Shown here: positions 1-9,660 of the stretch, piece by piece | Numbering within the stretch: position 1 is the first letter of the stretch | Layout: each line of letters begins with the position of its first letter | NCBI GenBank assembly: GCA_904420145.1 | Contig: CAJFUI010000100.1 | Location: 1 to 58,520 of the forward strand | Source of the DNA: an uncultured Oscillospiraceae bacterium | GTDB lineage: Bacteria > Bacillota > Clostridia > Oscillospirales > Oscillospiraceae | Length of the DNA stretch: 58,520 bases | Reading direction: 5' to 3' | Translations under genes and position numbers: made by a program | The notes under the pieces: generated by a model | Seen by the model: the letters and a program-made list of their open reading frames with translations, nothing else | Databases searched by the model: none | Told to the model about the DNA's origin: nothing

Positions 1-90
1 ACCGATGAGGCTCTATTTAAATGCCTAACCTCACCCGCAGAGCGGGTGGCTATTCCTTTCGCTCTCGCGAAAGTCGCTTAAGCGAGCGAA

Positions 91-120
91 AGAGGGCGCG
101 GCAAAAAGCCGCGCCCTCTT
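91..120. terminator. Rho-independent terminator-like hairpin
   Basis: GAGGGCGCGGC-AAAAA-GCCGCGCCCTC perfect 11-bp stem at 92-118. Confidence 0.6.
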
Positions 121-183
121 GGGTATACCGGAGGGCCATACTGCAGAGAGTAAGGGGACGGAATTGCTGTAAGGAGGCAGGAT

Positions 184-1755
184 ATGAGATATACACTCTA
201 TGAAAAGGGGACCATCCTCACCATGGAGGGGGAGAAAACCGCGGAGGCCGTGCTGGTGGAGGACGGCATCGTTGCCGCGGTGGGGAATGAGCGCGCGTTC
301 AATCCCCCGGCGGGAACAGCGCGTGTGAATTTGGAGGGGCGTGTTCTGCTGCCCGCCTTTTTGGATGCCCACAGCCACTTCTCCGCCGCCGCCAACGCCC
401 TGCTGCAGGCGCCCTTGGAGGAGTGCGTCAATTTTGAGGAGATCCGCCAGCGCATCGCGGACTTTATCCGGGAAAACCAGGTGGCTCCCGGGGAGTGGGT
501 GGTGGCCCAGGGCTACGACCACAACGCCCTGGCGGAGAAGCGCCATCCCACGCTGGGCCTTCTGGACGCCGCCGCGCCGGACAATCCCCTGATCGTCCAG
601 CACCGCTCCGGCCATGTGGGAGTGGTCAACTCCGCCGCGATCTGCCGTCTCAGCCTTAGAGCTGATACGCCGGCCATCGCTGGCGGCCGCATCGGTGTAG
701 AGAACGGACAGCTTACCGGCTATTTGGAGGAGAACGCTTTCCTCCACTACCAGAAGCAGGTGCCCATGGCCACGGCAGAGACCATGCTGGATGCCTACCG
801 CCGGGCCCAGGAGATCTATCTCTCCCACGGCATATCCACCGTGCAGGAGGGGATGTTTACCAAGGAATTGCTGCCCCTCTACCAGGCCCTTTTGCAGAGC
901 GGGCTTCTGAAGGTGGATGTGGTGGGCTATGCCGACGCCGCCGCGCCGGAGCTGCTCAAGGCGCTGGAGGACTATCGCGGCGGGTATCGGCGTCACTTCC
1001 GCTTGGGCGGCTGCAAAATTTTCCTTGACGGCTCCCCCCAGGGCCGCACCGCCTGGATGCGAGAGCCCTACGCAGGGGAGAAGGACTACCGGGGTTACCC
1101 CACCTTGACCGACGGGCAGGTGGAAGGCTTCCTCCGCTTCGCCGCGGAGGAGAAGCTGCAGCTCCTGGCCCACTGCAACGGCGACGCCGCCTGTGCCCAG
1201 CTCCTTGCGGCGGCGGAGGGGCTGCGGACGGCGGGAATCGACCTGTCGCCTCTGCGCCCGGTGATGATCCACGGACAGCTGCTGGGACTTGACCAGCTGA
1301 AGTCTGTAAAGGAACTTGGCTTTCTTGTATCCTTCTTTGTGGCCCACGTCTACCACTGGGGGGATATCCATATCCAAAACTTCGGCCGGGAGCGGGCGGA
1401 CCACATCTCCCCGGCGGCCTCCGCCCTCGCCGCGGGGATCCCCTTTACCTTCCATCAGGATACCCCGGTGATTCCGCCGGACATGCTGGAGACCGTCTGG
1501 TGCGCAGTGAGCCGCCGCACCAAGGCCGGCGCGGTGCTGAAGGAAAAGATCGGTGTCTATGACGCCCTGCGCGCCGTCACCGCCGCCGCGGCCTACCAGT
1601 ACTTTGAGGAGGGCAGCAAGGGTACCATCACCCCGGGGAAGCGGGCGGATTTTGCGGTGCTGGACCGCAATCCCCTTACCGTGCCGGAGGAGGAGCTGCG
1701 GGAGATCCGGGTGGTGGAGACCATCTTAGCGGGTAAGAGCGTCTGGCGGTGCTGA
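184..1755 (+). CDS. amidohydrolase family protein (YtcJ-like)
   Basis: 523 aa ORF; DAHSHFSAAANALLQ metal-binding motif, QGYDHNALAE, C-terminal ITPGKRADFAVLDRNPL typical of amidohydrolases. Confidence 0.9.
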   Translation: MRYTLYEKGTILTMEGEKTAEAVLVEDGIVAAVGNERAFNPPAGTARVNLEGRVLLPAFLDAHSHFSAAANALLQAPLEECVNFEEIRQRIADFIRENQVAPGEWVVAQGYDHNALAEKRHPTLGLLDAAAPDNPLIVQHRSGHVGVVNSAAICRLSLRADTPAIAGGRIGVENGQLTGYLEENAFLHYQKQVPMATAETMLDAYRRAQEIYLSHGISTVQEGMFTKELLPLYQALLQSGLLKVDVVGYADAAAPELLKALEDYRGGYRRHFRLGGCKIFLDGSPQGRTAWMREPYAGEKDYRGYPTLTDGQVEGFLRFAAEEKLQLLAHCNGDAACAQLLAAAEGLRTAGIDLSPLRPVMIHGQLLGLDQLKSVKELGFLVSFFVAHVYHWGDIHIQNFGRERADHISPAASALAAGIPFTFHQDTPVIPPDMLETVWCAVSRRTKAGAVLKEKIGVYDALRAVTAAAAYQYFEEGSKGTITPGKRADFAVLDRNPLTVPEEELREIRVVETILAGKSVWRC

Positions 1756-1775
1756 GCGGCGTCTGAAAAGAGGAT

Positions 1776-1810
1776 AAAGAGGAGGCCTCACAGCGTGAGG
1801 CCTCCTCTTT
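1776..1810. terminator. bidirectional terminator between amidohydrolase gene and rpmB
   Basis: AAAGAGGAGGCCTCAC-AGC-GTGAGGCCTCCTCTTT near-perfect hairpin between convergent genes. Confidence 0.8.
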
Positions 1811-1824
1811 AAGCAATATGGAAA

Positions 1825-2013
1825 TCAGACCGCTCTGGTAACTTTGCCGGAGCGCAGACACCTGGTACAAACGTACACATGGCGGGGGGTACCATCGACG
1901 ATAGCCTTCACGCGCTTGACGTTGGGCTTCCAAGTCCGGTTAGAACGCCGGTGAGAGTGGGAAACCTGAATACCAAAAGTAACGCCCTTGTCGCAGAATT
2001 GACACTTAGCCAT
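1825..2013 (-). CDS. rpmB: 50S ribosomal protein L28
   Basis: MAKCQFCDKGVTFGIQVSHSHRRSNRTWKPNVKRVKA...RHVYVCTRCLRSGKV; internal ATG of the ORF 1825..2100. Confidence 0.95.
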   Translation of the reverse strand: MAKCQFCDKGVTFGIQVSHSHRRSNRTWKPNVKRVKAIVDGTPRHVYVCTRCLRSGKVTRAV

Positions 2014-2235
2014 CCGTTGCACCTCCTTGCTGTACATACTATGACCCTTACTTTCACAAGTCACATCGGATATAATAGCATGTCCTGCAGAAAAATGCAA
2101 GAATTATTTTGCAGATGTGCCAAAAAATTTTCCTTCCTTTTTCACGGTTTGCATATGCTTCCAGTGGCGGAGTGCTCTGCGGCCGCACTTTTTATCGGGC
2201 GCAGCTGCTGCGCCGGTCCTGCGGACCCTGCTGCC

Positions 2236-2601
2236 TCAGGGCTTTACAAAGAATATGCCGTAAACCACAATGCAGGCGAAGAAGGCCAGTACGGCTGCGG
2301 CGAGGATCACATATGCCCGGATCAATTTCTTCGCCCTGCCCACATCGTCATAGATCGAGGACAACTGTTCGCTGCTGAGGTTTTTCTCCCGCACCTCCTG
2401 CACGTCAATGTCCCGGACCAGCTCGTCCAGCGTCAGGCCAAAGTAGTCGCTTAAGAGCACCAGACGCTGAAAATCCGGATAGGACTGACAGGACTCCCAC
2501 TTGGAAATCGTCTGGCGGGAGACATTTAACTCCGCACCCAGCTCCTCTTGGGATAGGCCCTTGCTTTTCCGCAGATTGATTAGCTTTTCATTAAAGTTCA
2601 T
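2236..2601 (-). CDS. XRE-family HTH regulator with C-terminal transmembrane segment
   Basis: LRKSKGLSQEELGAELNVSRQTISKWESCQSYPDFQRL HTH plus AYVILAAAVLAFFACIVVYGIFF TM helix. Confidence 0.88.
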   Translation of the reverse strand: MNFNEKLINLRKSKGLSQEELGAELNVSRQTISKWESCQSYPDFQRLVLLSDYFGLTLDELVRDIDVQEVREKNLSSEQLSSIYDDVGRAKKLIRAYVILAAAVLAFFACIVVYGIFFVKP

Positions 2602-2790
2602 TTGACGGTTCTCCTTCAACCATTCTTTTGCGATCGCAGGAACAGTATGACAGATCAGGCTCTTTTGTGCAACCAACCATGGTTGGCAATTTGTCAATAA
2701 CCGGTAACATCGCAATAGTGGAGCAGGACGGCGGATAGATGATCTCCGATGCCGAGGGGCAGAAGAGAGGGCACCGGAGAAACAGCGGCC

Positions 2791-2819
2791 TTGTATTTCC
2801 CACAGGGATACGCTATAAT
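2791..2819 (+). promoter_or_regulatory. SigA-type promoter upstream of hprK
   Basis: TTGTAT-N17-TATAAT. Confidence 0.6.
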
Positions 2820-2922
2820 ATAGAAAGGTACATATGGCCCTCCGGCCATTGACAAAAGATGAAACATACAGGTGGATTTCGTGTCTGAAATAAGACAGGG
2901 GCACCGCACAGGGGAGGACAAA

Positions 2923-3870
2923 ATGGTTCAGGACGAGGTAAAGGGGACAATTAAGCTCAAGAAACTGGCGGAGCATTTCAAAATGAAGGTGGTTTACGCC
3001 GGCGCGGATTACGAGGCGGCAGAGATCGGGATCAAGGACGTCAACCGCCCCGGTCTCCAGTTTGTGGGATTTTTTGACTACTTCGATCCCCGTCGCCTGC
3101 AGGTGATCGGCATGGCGGAGACAAAGTTTTTAGAGCGGATGACCAGTGAGCAGCGGGAGAAGAGCTTCGCCGGGCTGTTTGCCTACGACATCCCCGCCCT
3201 TGTGATCTCCCGGGATTTGGAGTGCTTCCCGGAGTGTATGAAGATGGCGGAGAAGTACCAGCGCACCATTTTGTCCACCTCCGATACCACGGTGGTCTTT
3301 ACCAGCAAGGTGATCGACTATCTCAACCATGTGCTGGCCGCCACGGTGACCCGCCACGGCGTTTTGCTGGATATCTACGGCGAGGGGGTTTTGGTGATCG
3401 GCGACAGCGGCATCGGCAAGAGCGAGTCCGCCATCGAGCTGGTCAAGCGCGGCCACCGGCTGGTGGCGGACGACGCGGTGGATATCCGCCGGGTCTCCAA
3501 TGAGCTGATTGGAAAGGCCCCCGACCTGATCCGCCACTACATGGAGCTGCGGGGCATCGGCATCATCGACCTGCAGCAGCTTTTCGGTATGAGCGCGGTA
3601 AAGCTGGAGGCACAGATCGGCCTGGTAGTGGAGCTGGAGCACTGGAATGACAACAAGTTCTATGACCGCTTCGGTTTGGAGGAGCAGAGCATGAACATCC
3701 TCGGGGTGGAGATCCCCAAGGTGATTATCCCGGTCCGTCCCGGAAGAAACATCGCCTCCATCATCGAGGTGGCGGCCATGAACAACCGCTATAAGCGCTA
3801 CGGCTTCAATTCCGCCAAGAAGCTGGCGGATGAGCTGGCCCATCTCAATCAGGAGGCCAGTGAGAAATAA
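2923..3870 (+). CDS. hprK: HPr kinase/phosphorylase
   Basis: Walker A GDSGIGKSESAIELVKRGHRLVADDAV and signature ELRGIGIIDLQQLFG; start chosen at MVQDEVKGTIKL. Confidence 0.95.
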   Translation: MVQDEVKGTIKLKKLAEHFKMKVVYAGADYEAAEIGIKDVNRPGLQFVGFFDYFDPRRLQVIGMAETKFLERMTSEQREKSFAGLFAYDIPALVISRDLECFPECMKMAEKYQRTILSTSDTTVVFTSKVIDYLNHVLAATVTRHGVLLDIYGEGVLVIGDSGIGKSESAIELVKRGHRLVADDAVDIRRVSNELIGKAPDLIRHYMELRGIGIIDLQQLFGMSAVKLEAQIGLVVELEHWNDNKFYDRFGLEEQSMNILGVEIPKVIIPVRPGRNIASIIEVAAMNNRYKRYGFNSAKKLADELAHLNQEASEK

Positions 3871-3887
3871 AGGGAGGGAGGAACGAG

Positions 3888-4838
3888 ATGTATACCATAG
3901 GAATCGACGTGGGAGGAACCAACCTGAAGGCCGGGCTGGTGGACGCCCAGTACCGTATCGCCGCGGTGGAGAAGATGCCCCTGCGGTGGGAGTCCCCTGA
4001 AAAGTTCGCGGCGGATCTGGCGGCCCTCTCCAACGGCCTGATCGCCCAGAAGGGAATCGCCCGGGAGGAGGTAGCGGCCATCGGCGTGGGGCTGCCCGGA
4101 CAGGTGGACCCCACCGGCACCGTCGTTGTGCGGACGGTGAACATCCCCATCCGCAACCTGCCCTTAGCGGATCTGATCCGGCGGCAGTGGGAGGTGCCCA
4201 TTTTCCTCGGCAACGACGCGGACTGTGCCGCGCTGGGGGAATTCTACCACTTTGAGGACCGCAGCATCAAAAATTTGATTTTAGTCACCCTCGGCACCGG
4301 CATCGGCACCGGCGTGATTTTAAACGGAAAGATTCACCGGGGCGTCAACGGCTGTGCCGGCGAGGGGGGGCATATGGTCATCGTTTCCGACGGCGTGCTC
4401 TGTACCTGCGGCCGCCGGGGCTGCTGGGAGCGCTACTCCTCCGCCAGCGGACTGATCCGCATGACCAAGGAGGAGATGGAGTGCTGCAGCGACAGCGCCA
4501 TGTGGGCTGAGGCGGCTATGGATATGGAGCGTGTTGACGGGCGCACCGCTTTTGAGGCGGCCAAAAAAGGGGACGCCGCTGCCAAGCGGGTGGTGGACCA
4601 GTACATCCGCTACCTTGCCGACGGCGTGACCAATCTGATCAATCTGCTGCAGCCGGAGGTCATCTGCATCGGCGGCGGCCTGAGCAACGAGGACGACGCC
4701 TATCTCCTTCACCCGCTGCAAAAGCGGGTAGAGGAGCTGCGCTACGATAAGGATGCCCCCAGTCATACACAGATTGTCAAGGCAAAGCTGGGCAACGACG
4801 CGGGGATCATCGGCGCCGCCCTGCTGGGCAGGAGTTGA
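3888..4838 (+). CDS. ROK family sugar kinase (glucokinase-like)
   Basis: GIDVGGTNLKAGLVD; TLGTGIGTGVILNGKIHRGVNGCAGEGGHM; CTCGRRGCWERYSS zinc motif. Confidence 0.93.
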   Translation: MYTIGIDVGGTNLKAGLVDAQYRIAAVEKMPLRWESPEKFAADLAALSNGLIAQKGIAREEVAAIGVGLPGQVDPTGTVVVRTVNIPIRNLPLADLIRRQWEVPIFLGNDADCAALGEFYHFEDRSIKNLILVTLGTGIGTGVILNGKIHRGVNGCAGEGGHMVIVSDGVLCTCGRRGCWERYSSASGLIRMTKEEMECCSDSAMWAEAAMDMERVDGRTAFEAAKKGDAAAKRVVDQYIRYLADGVTNLINLLQPEVICIGGGLSNEDDAYLLHPLQKRVEELRYDKDAPSHTQIVKAKLGNDAGIIGAALLGRS

Positions 4839-4875
4839 AACATTAGAAGTTTTGAAGAAGGATGGGAGGGGCGCT

Positions 4876-5793
4876 ATGCGCTGGTACGAGGAGTTTGACC
4901 GGGAGCGGGCGGAGAGATTTCCCCAGCTGGAGGTGCGCTGTGAGGAGCCTATGTGCAGTCACACCACCTTCCGCATCGGCGGGCCGGCCCGCCGCATGGC
5001 GCTGCCTGCTGCAGCGGAGGAGGCTGCTGCCCTTCTTGCCCTCGCCGGGGAGCGGGAGTGGCCCGTCCTCATGGTGGGCAACGGGTCCAACCTCCTTGTC
5101 TCCGACGAGGGGCTGGACCGTCTGGTGATTCTCACCACCGCTCTGGACAGCGTGTCGGTGGATGAAGCAGCCGGAATCATAGAAGCGGGGGCGGGGATCC
5201 GCCTCTCCAAGCTTGCGGTGGCCGCCATGGAGCACGGGCTGGGGGGCCTGGCCTTCGCCCACGGCATCCCCGGCACCCTCGGCGGCGCCGTCTTTATGAA
5301 CGCCGGCGCCTACGGAGGGGAGATGTGTCAGGTCATCTCCTCGGTAACGGCGTGGCTGCCCGGCAGAGGCGTCTGCACCCTGCCGCGGGAGGAGCTGGAT
5401 TTCTCCTACCGCCACAGCCGTTTCTCCAACGGGGAGGGAGCGGTGCTCTCCGCAAGGCTCACCCTCCAGCCCGGCTGCGACAGTGCCGCCATCCGGGAAG
5501 AGATGGAGATCCTCATCGCTAAGCGGCGGGCCAGCCAGCCCTTGGAGCTGCCCAGCGCCGGCAGCACCTTCAAGCGCCCGATGGGCTACTACGCCGGGAC
5601 GCTGATCGACCAGTGCGGCCTCAAGGGACTCACTGTGGGCGGCGCGCAGGTGTCGGAGAAGCACGCGGGGTTCATTGTCAACCGCGGCGGCGCTACCTGC
5701 GCCGATGTGACGGAGCTGATCGCCCAGGTGCAGCGGCGAGTGAAGGAGGCCACCGGCGTTACCTTGGAGCCCGAGGTCCGGGTTATGCGGTAA
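4876..5793 (+). CDS. murB: UDP-N-acetylenolpyruvoylglucosamine reductase
   Basis: TTFRIGGPARRM, GNGSNLLVSDEGLDRLVI, GIPGTLGGAVFMNAGAYGGEM, PSAGSTFKRP. Confidence 0.96.
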   Translation: MRWYEEFDRERAERFPQLEVRCEEPMCSHTTFRIGGPARRMALPAAAEEAAALLALAGEREWPVLMVGNGSNLLVSDEGLDRLVILTTALDSVSVDEAAGIIEAGAGIRLSKLAVAAMEHGLGGLAFAHGIPGTLGGAVFMNAGAYGGEMCQVISSVTAWLPGRGVCTLPREELDFSYRHSRFSNGEGAVLSARLTLQPGCDSAAIREEMEILIAKRRASQPLELPSAGSTFKRPMGYYAGTLIDQCGLKGLTVGGAQVSEKHAGFIVNRGGATCADVTELIAQVQRRVKEATGVTLEPEVRVMR

Positions 5794-5922
5794 AGGGATA
5801 GAGAGATACCGGCGGCGCTTTGGAAGGATCGATTTTCCCATGCGGGTGTCGGAGGCGGGGAATCTCCAATGGGGGACAGCCGCTGTTTGTGTTGGCGCCT
5901 GAAGAGGCATTTGGAGGTTTGT

Positions 5923-6783
5923 GTGGAAATTTTAATTATCTCCGGCCTGTCCGGAGGAGGCAAGAGCAAGGCCGCCTCCTTTTTGGAGGATATGGGTTAC
6001 TACATTGTGGACAATATGCCAGCGGAGATCATCTTAAAGTTCGCGGAGTTCTGTGCGGGGGCCCAGGGGCGCTATACAAAGGCGGCTCTGGTCTATGACG
6101 TCCGGGCAGGGGAGGACTTTAAGACATTTTTCCGCGTTCTTGATACGCTGAAGCAGGGAAAGGACACCTGCCGCCTGCTGTTTTTGGAGGCCTCTGTGGA
6201 TACGATCATCAAGCGCTACAAGGAGAGCCGCCGCCCCCACCCCCTCTATGAGGCCTATGGGTCCTTAGAGGCGGCGGTCCGGGGGGAGATCGAGCTGATG
6301 CGGCCTGTGCGGGAGCGGGCGGATTTTGTCATCGACTCCACAAATTTCTCCACCGCCAAACTGCGGGGGGAGCTCTCCCGCCTCTTCGGAGACAGTTCTT
6401 CCAAAACGGATATGGTGGTTAATGTGGTCTCCTTTGGATTCAAGCACGGCCTGCCTCTGGAGGCGGATCTTGTCTTTGACGTCCGCTTTATGCCAAATCC
6501 CTACTACATTGAGGAGATGCGGGAGAAGACAGGGCTGGATCAGGAGGTCTACGACTACGTGTTCAGCTTCCGCCAGACCCGGGATTTTATGACCCATCTG
6601 GAGGGCCTGCTGCAGTTTGTGCTGCCCTATTATAAGGAGGAGGGAAAGACCGTGCTGGTGGTGGCCATCGGCTGCACCGGCGGACACCACCGCTCTGTGG
6701 CCGTAACCCGGGCGCTCTCGGATTTCATCCGCCGGCTGGGCTACCAGGTGACGGAAAACCACCGGGATATTACCAGAAACTGA
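5923..6783 (+). CDS. rapZ: RNase adapter RapZ / nucleotide-binding protein
   Basis: IISGLSGGGKSKAASFLEDMGYYIVDNMP; VAIGCTGGHHRSVAVT; GTG start; synteny with yvcK-whiA. Confidence 0.95.
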   Translation: MEILIISGLSGGGKSKAASFLEDMGYYIVDNMPAEIILKFAEFCAGAQGRYTKAALVYDVRAGEDFKTFFRVLDTLKQGKDTCRLLFLEASVDTIIKRYKESRRPHPLYEAYGSLEAAVRGEIELMRPVRERADFVIDSTNFSTAKLRGELSRLFGDSSSKTDMVVNVVSFGFKHGLPLEADLVFDVRFMPNPYYIEEMREKTGLDQEVYDYVFSFRQTRDFMTHLEGLLQFVLPYYKEEGKTVLVVAIGCTGGHHRSVAVTRALSDFIRRLGYQVTENHRDITRN

Positions 6784-6817
6784 GCAAAGCAATATCAACG
6801 ATTCCAAGGGGAGAACC

Positions 6818-7852
6818 ATGGTCATTACATCCTCGCCCAGTCTGCAGCGGCGCAGGGGCCCACGGGTGGCCGCCATAGGGGGCGGCACGGGCCTGAGCAC
6901 CATGCTGCGGGGCTTAAAAACCTATACGGAAAATATTACCGCCATTGTGACGGTGGCCGACGACGGCGGCGGCAGCGGCGTGCTGCGCCAGGAGCTGGGG
7001 ATGCTGCCGCCAGGGGATATCCGCAACTGCCTGGAGGCCCTGGCTAATGTGGAGCCGCTGATGAGCGAGCTGCTGCACTACCGCTTTACGGAGGGAAGTC
7101 TTGCGGGGCAGAGCTTCGGCAATCTGTTCCTGGCCGCCATCAACGGCATTTCACCCTCCTTTGACGTGGCGGTAACCCGTATGAGCCAGGTGCTGGCCAT
7201 CACCGGCCGGGTGCTGCCGGTGACCACGGCCGATGTGCAGCTGGAGGCGGAGTTTGAAAACGGCACCCGGGTGGTGGGGGAGTCTAAGATCTTTTACTGC
7301 AAAAAGCGGGAGGACTGCCGTATCCGCCGGGTGCGGCTGCTGCCGGAGCGCCCGGCGGCCCTGCCCTCCGCTCTGGAGGCCATTCGCCACGCCGATATGA
7401 TTCTCCTTGGCCCGGGGAGCCTCTACACCAGCATTATTCCGAATCTCTTAGTGGATGGGATCGCCCAGGCGATCCGCTCCGCCGAGTGCTTGAAGGTATA
7501 TGTGGCCAACGTAATGACCCAAGAGGGGGAGACGGAGGACTACACCCTTTCCGACCACATCCGGGCCCTTTTCGAACACGGCGGCAGCGGCCTTTTTGAC
7601 CTGTGTTTGGTCAACGAGACCCCGATTCCCGAGGAGATCCGGGCCCGCTACGCCAAGGAGGACGCTGGTCCCTTGGCAGTGGACGCCGCCGCCTGCGCTG
7701 CTCTCGGCGTGGAGCTGGTGAGCTATCCGGTCTCTATGGTGTGCGGCGGCCTGGTCCGCCACGACCCGGACCGCTTGGCCTCCGCGCTGATGCGGCTGCA
7801 CGGGGAGCGCAGCGTCCGCCTGGCCGGCGGCGGCTACCGGAAGGAGTCCTGA
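6818..7852 (+). CDS. yvcK: YvcK family gluconeogenesis factor / CofD-like protein
   Basis: VAAIGGGTGLSTMLRGLK, TVADDGGGSGVLRQELGMLPPGDIRNCL; synteny rapZ-yvcK-whiA. Confidence 0.96.
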   Translation: MVITSSPSLQRRRGPRVAAIGGGTGLSTMLRGLKTYTENITAIVTVADDGGGSGVLRQELGMLPPGDIRNCLEALANVEPLMSELLHYRFTEGSLAGQSFGNLFLAAINGISPSFDVAVTRMSQVLAITGRVLPVTTADVQLEAEFENGTRVVGESKIFYCKKREDCRIRRVRLLPERPAALPSALEAIRHADMILLGPGSLYTSIIPNLLVDGIAQAIRSAECLKVYVANVMTQEGETEDYTLSDHIRALFEHGGSGLFDLCLVNETPIPEEIRARYAKEDAGPLAVDAAACAALGVELVSYPVSMVCGGLVRHDPDRLASALMRLHGERSVRLAGGGYRKES

Positions 7853-7902
7853 ATACGCAGAGGAGGCGGCCTGCCAGGGCCGCGGAGTAAGAGGGGAGTG
7901 CC

Positions 7903-8802
7903 ATGTCCTTTTCCAGCGATGTGAAAAATGAGCTCTGCCGGGATACCCTGCAGCGCCTTTGCTGCGCCCGGGCGGAGGCCTACGGGGTTTTGCTCTACTG
8001 CCACACCTTTACCTCCCGGGAGGTTCGGATTATCACGGAGAGCCCTGTCTTTTCCACCCGGCTGCCGAAGCTCTTTCAGCGGGCTTTCGGCCTCCGCTTT
8101 GACCGCCTGCCGGAGGAGGATGTTGGCCGGGGAAAGTACATCTATCAGATCACCGACGCGGACAAGCTCAGCACCATCATCAATCTGTTTGGCTACGACC
8201 CACAGCAGAATCCGGTGCTCCACATCAACTTCGGCATGCTGGAGGAGGACTGCTGCCGCGCCGCCTTTCTCCGGGGGGCCTTTTTGGCGGGGGGGAGCGT
8301 CACCGACCCCTTTAAGCGCTACCACTTGGAGCTGGCCACCTCCCATCTGCAGGTCAGCCGGGAGATGGCGGCCCTGCTGTGGGATATGGGCTATGAGCCC
8401 AAGACCGTGGTCCGCAGCGGCTATCAGGTGACCTACTTCAAAAACAGCCAGCAGATCGAGGAGCTGCTGACGCGGATGGGGGCGGGCATCTCCGCCATGG
8501 AGATCATGAACGCCAAGGCGGAGAAGGATCTGCGCAACGGCGTCAACCGCCGGGTCAACTGTGAGGCCGCCAACGTGGACAAGGCGGTGGAGGCCGCGCA
8601 GGAGCAGCTGGAGGCCATCCGCCGTCTCTACGATTTGGGCCGGGTGGAGAAGCTGCCGGAGAAGCTGAAGGAGACCATTGTGCTCCGGGAGACCTTCCCC
8701 GAGCTCTCCCTCAGCGAATTAGCGGCGGAGTTTGACCCGCCTATCAGCAAATCCGCTTTGAACCACCGGCTGCGCAAGCTGATTGCGCTGTCGAAGGAAT
8801 AG
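7903..8802 (+). CDS. whiA: DNA-binding protein WhiA
   Basis: MSFSSDVKNELCR N-terminus, LAGGSVTDP..YHLEL LAGLIDADG-like fold, C-terminal HTH SLSELAAEFDPPISKSALNHRLRKL. Confidence 0.96.
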   Translation: MSFSSDVKNELCRDTLQRLCCARAEAYGVLLYCHTFTSREVRIITESPVFSTRLPKLFQRAFGLRFDRLPEEDVGRGKYIYQITDADKLSTIINLFGYDPQQNPVLHINFGMLEEDCCRAAFLRGAFLAGGSVTDPFKRYHLELATSHLQVSREMAALLWDMGYEPKTVVRSGYQVTYFKNSQQIEELLTRMGAGISAMEIMNAKAEKDLRNGVNRRVNCEAANVDKAVEAAQEQLEAIRRLYDLGRVEKLPEKLKETIVLRETFPELSLSELAAEFDPPISKSALNHRLRKLIALSKE

Positions 8803-8818
8803 GAAGGAGAAACATAAG

Positions 8819-9277
8819 ATGGCAGACAACAAGAGAGAAGGCATGGACCGCCCTGCGATGGCCGCCGAGTACCACGCCGCCGGCATGAACTGCGCCCAGG
8901 CGGTGGCCGGCGCCTATGCGGATGTGATCGGGCTGGACTTAAAGAAGATTTTTGCCCTGACCGGAACCTTCGGCGGGGGCTTCCGCTCCCATGAGATCTG
9001 CGGCGCGATTACGGGGGCGGCCGTGGTGCTGGGGGCGAAGTATCCCCACGACACATTGGGAGATATGGCGGCCAAATCCTTCACCTCGAAGAAGATGATG
9101 GAATTTGTCCGCCGCTTCCGGGAGCGCTTTCCGGCGCTGACCTGCCGGGATTTGCGGGATATTCCGGGAGATCCCTCCGTCAGCCCCGCCGCAAAGCGGC
9201 TGGGCCTCACCCGGTCCTGCGACATCTATATTGTCGCCGCGGTGGAGATTTTGGAGGAGATGTTCTCGGAGGCGTGA
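8819..9277 (+). CDS. C-GCAxxG-C-C family protein
   Basis: AAGMNCAQAVAGAYADV...GTFGGGFRSHEICGAITGAAVVLG. Confidence 0.8.
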   Translation: MADNKREGMDRPAMAAEYHAAGMNCAQAVAGAYADVIGLDLKKIFALTGTFGGGFRSHEICGAITGAAVVLGAKYPHDTLGDMAAKSFTSKKMMEFVRRFRERFPALTCRDLRDIPGDPSVSPAAKRLGLTRSCDIYIVAAVEILEEMFSEA

Positions 9278-9299
9278 GACGGAGAGGGGAGGAGGTTCC

Positions 9300-9605
9300 A
9301 TGCTTGGAGGGAGAGAGCCCATGGACTGCCGCCGGACGCTGAAGGCGGTCCACGGCGCGTTTTACGGCGGGCTGGGGGCGCTGGCGGTCAATTTAATGGT
9401 CCTATCTGTTGTCCCGGCTGACCAGACGTGGCTGCCGGTTCTGACCATTGTGCTGTGCGCTTTGGGGATCGCGGGGATTATCGGGGGGATTGTACTGGGC
9501 TATGTACGCCTCCGCTGTCCCCGCTGCGACGCGTCATTGATGCTGGGCGGGAGAATTCCCTCCCATCTCCCCAATTTCTGCCCGGCGTGCGGAGAGCCTC
9601 TGTGA
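9300..9605 (+). CDS. small membrane protein with C-terminal zinc-ribbon-like CxxC pairs
   Basis: two TM segments followed by RCPRCDASLML..FCPACGEPL. Confidence 0.65.
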   Translation: MLGGREPMDCRRTLKAVHGAFYGGLGALAVNLMVLSVVPADQTWLPVLTIVLCALGIAGIIGGIVLGYVRLRCPRCDASLMLGGRIPSHLPNFCPACGEPL

Positions 9606-9660
9606 GAGGGGGCTCTCCCATCCCTGATGACGGCTTATTATGAGTAGAGAGGAATTGCCT

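Noticed and set aside
31-1455. 474-aa minus-strand ORF
   Set aside because: Antisense to the amidohydrolase gene; composition typical of a shadow ORF, no recognisable motif.
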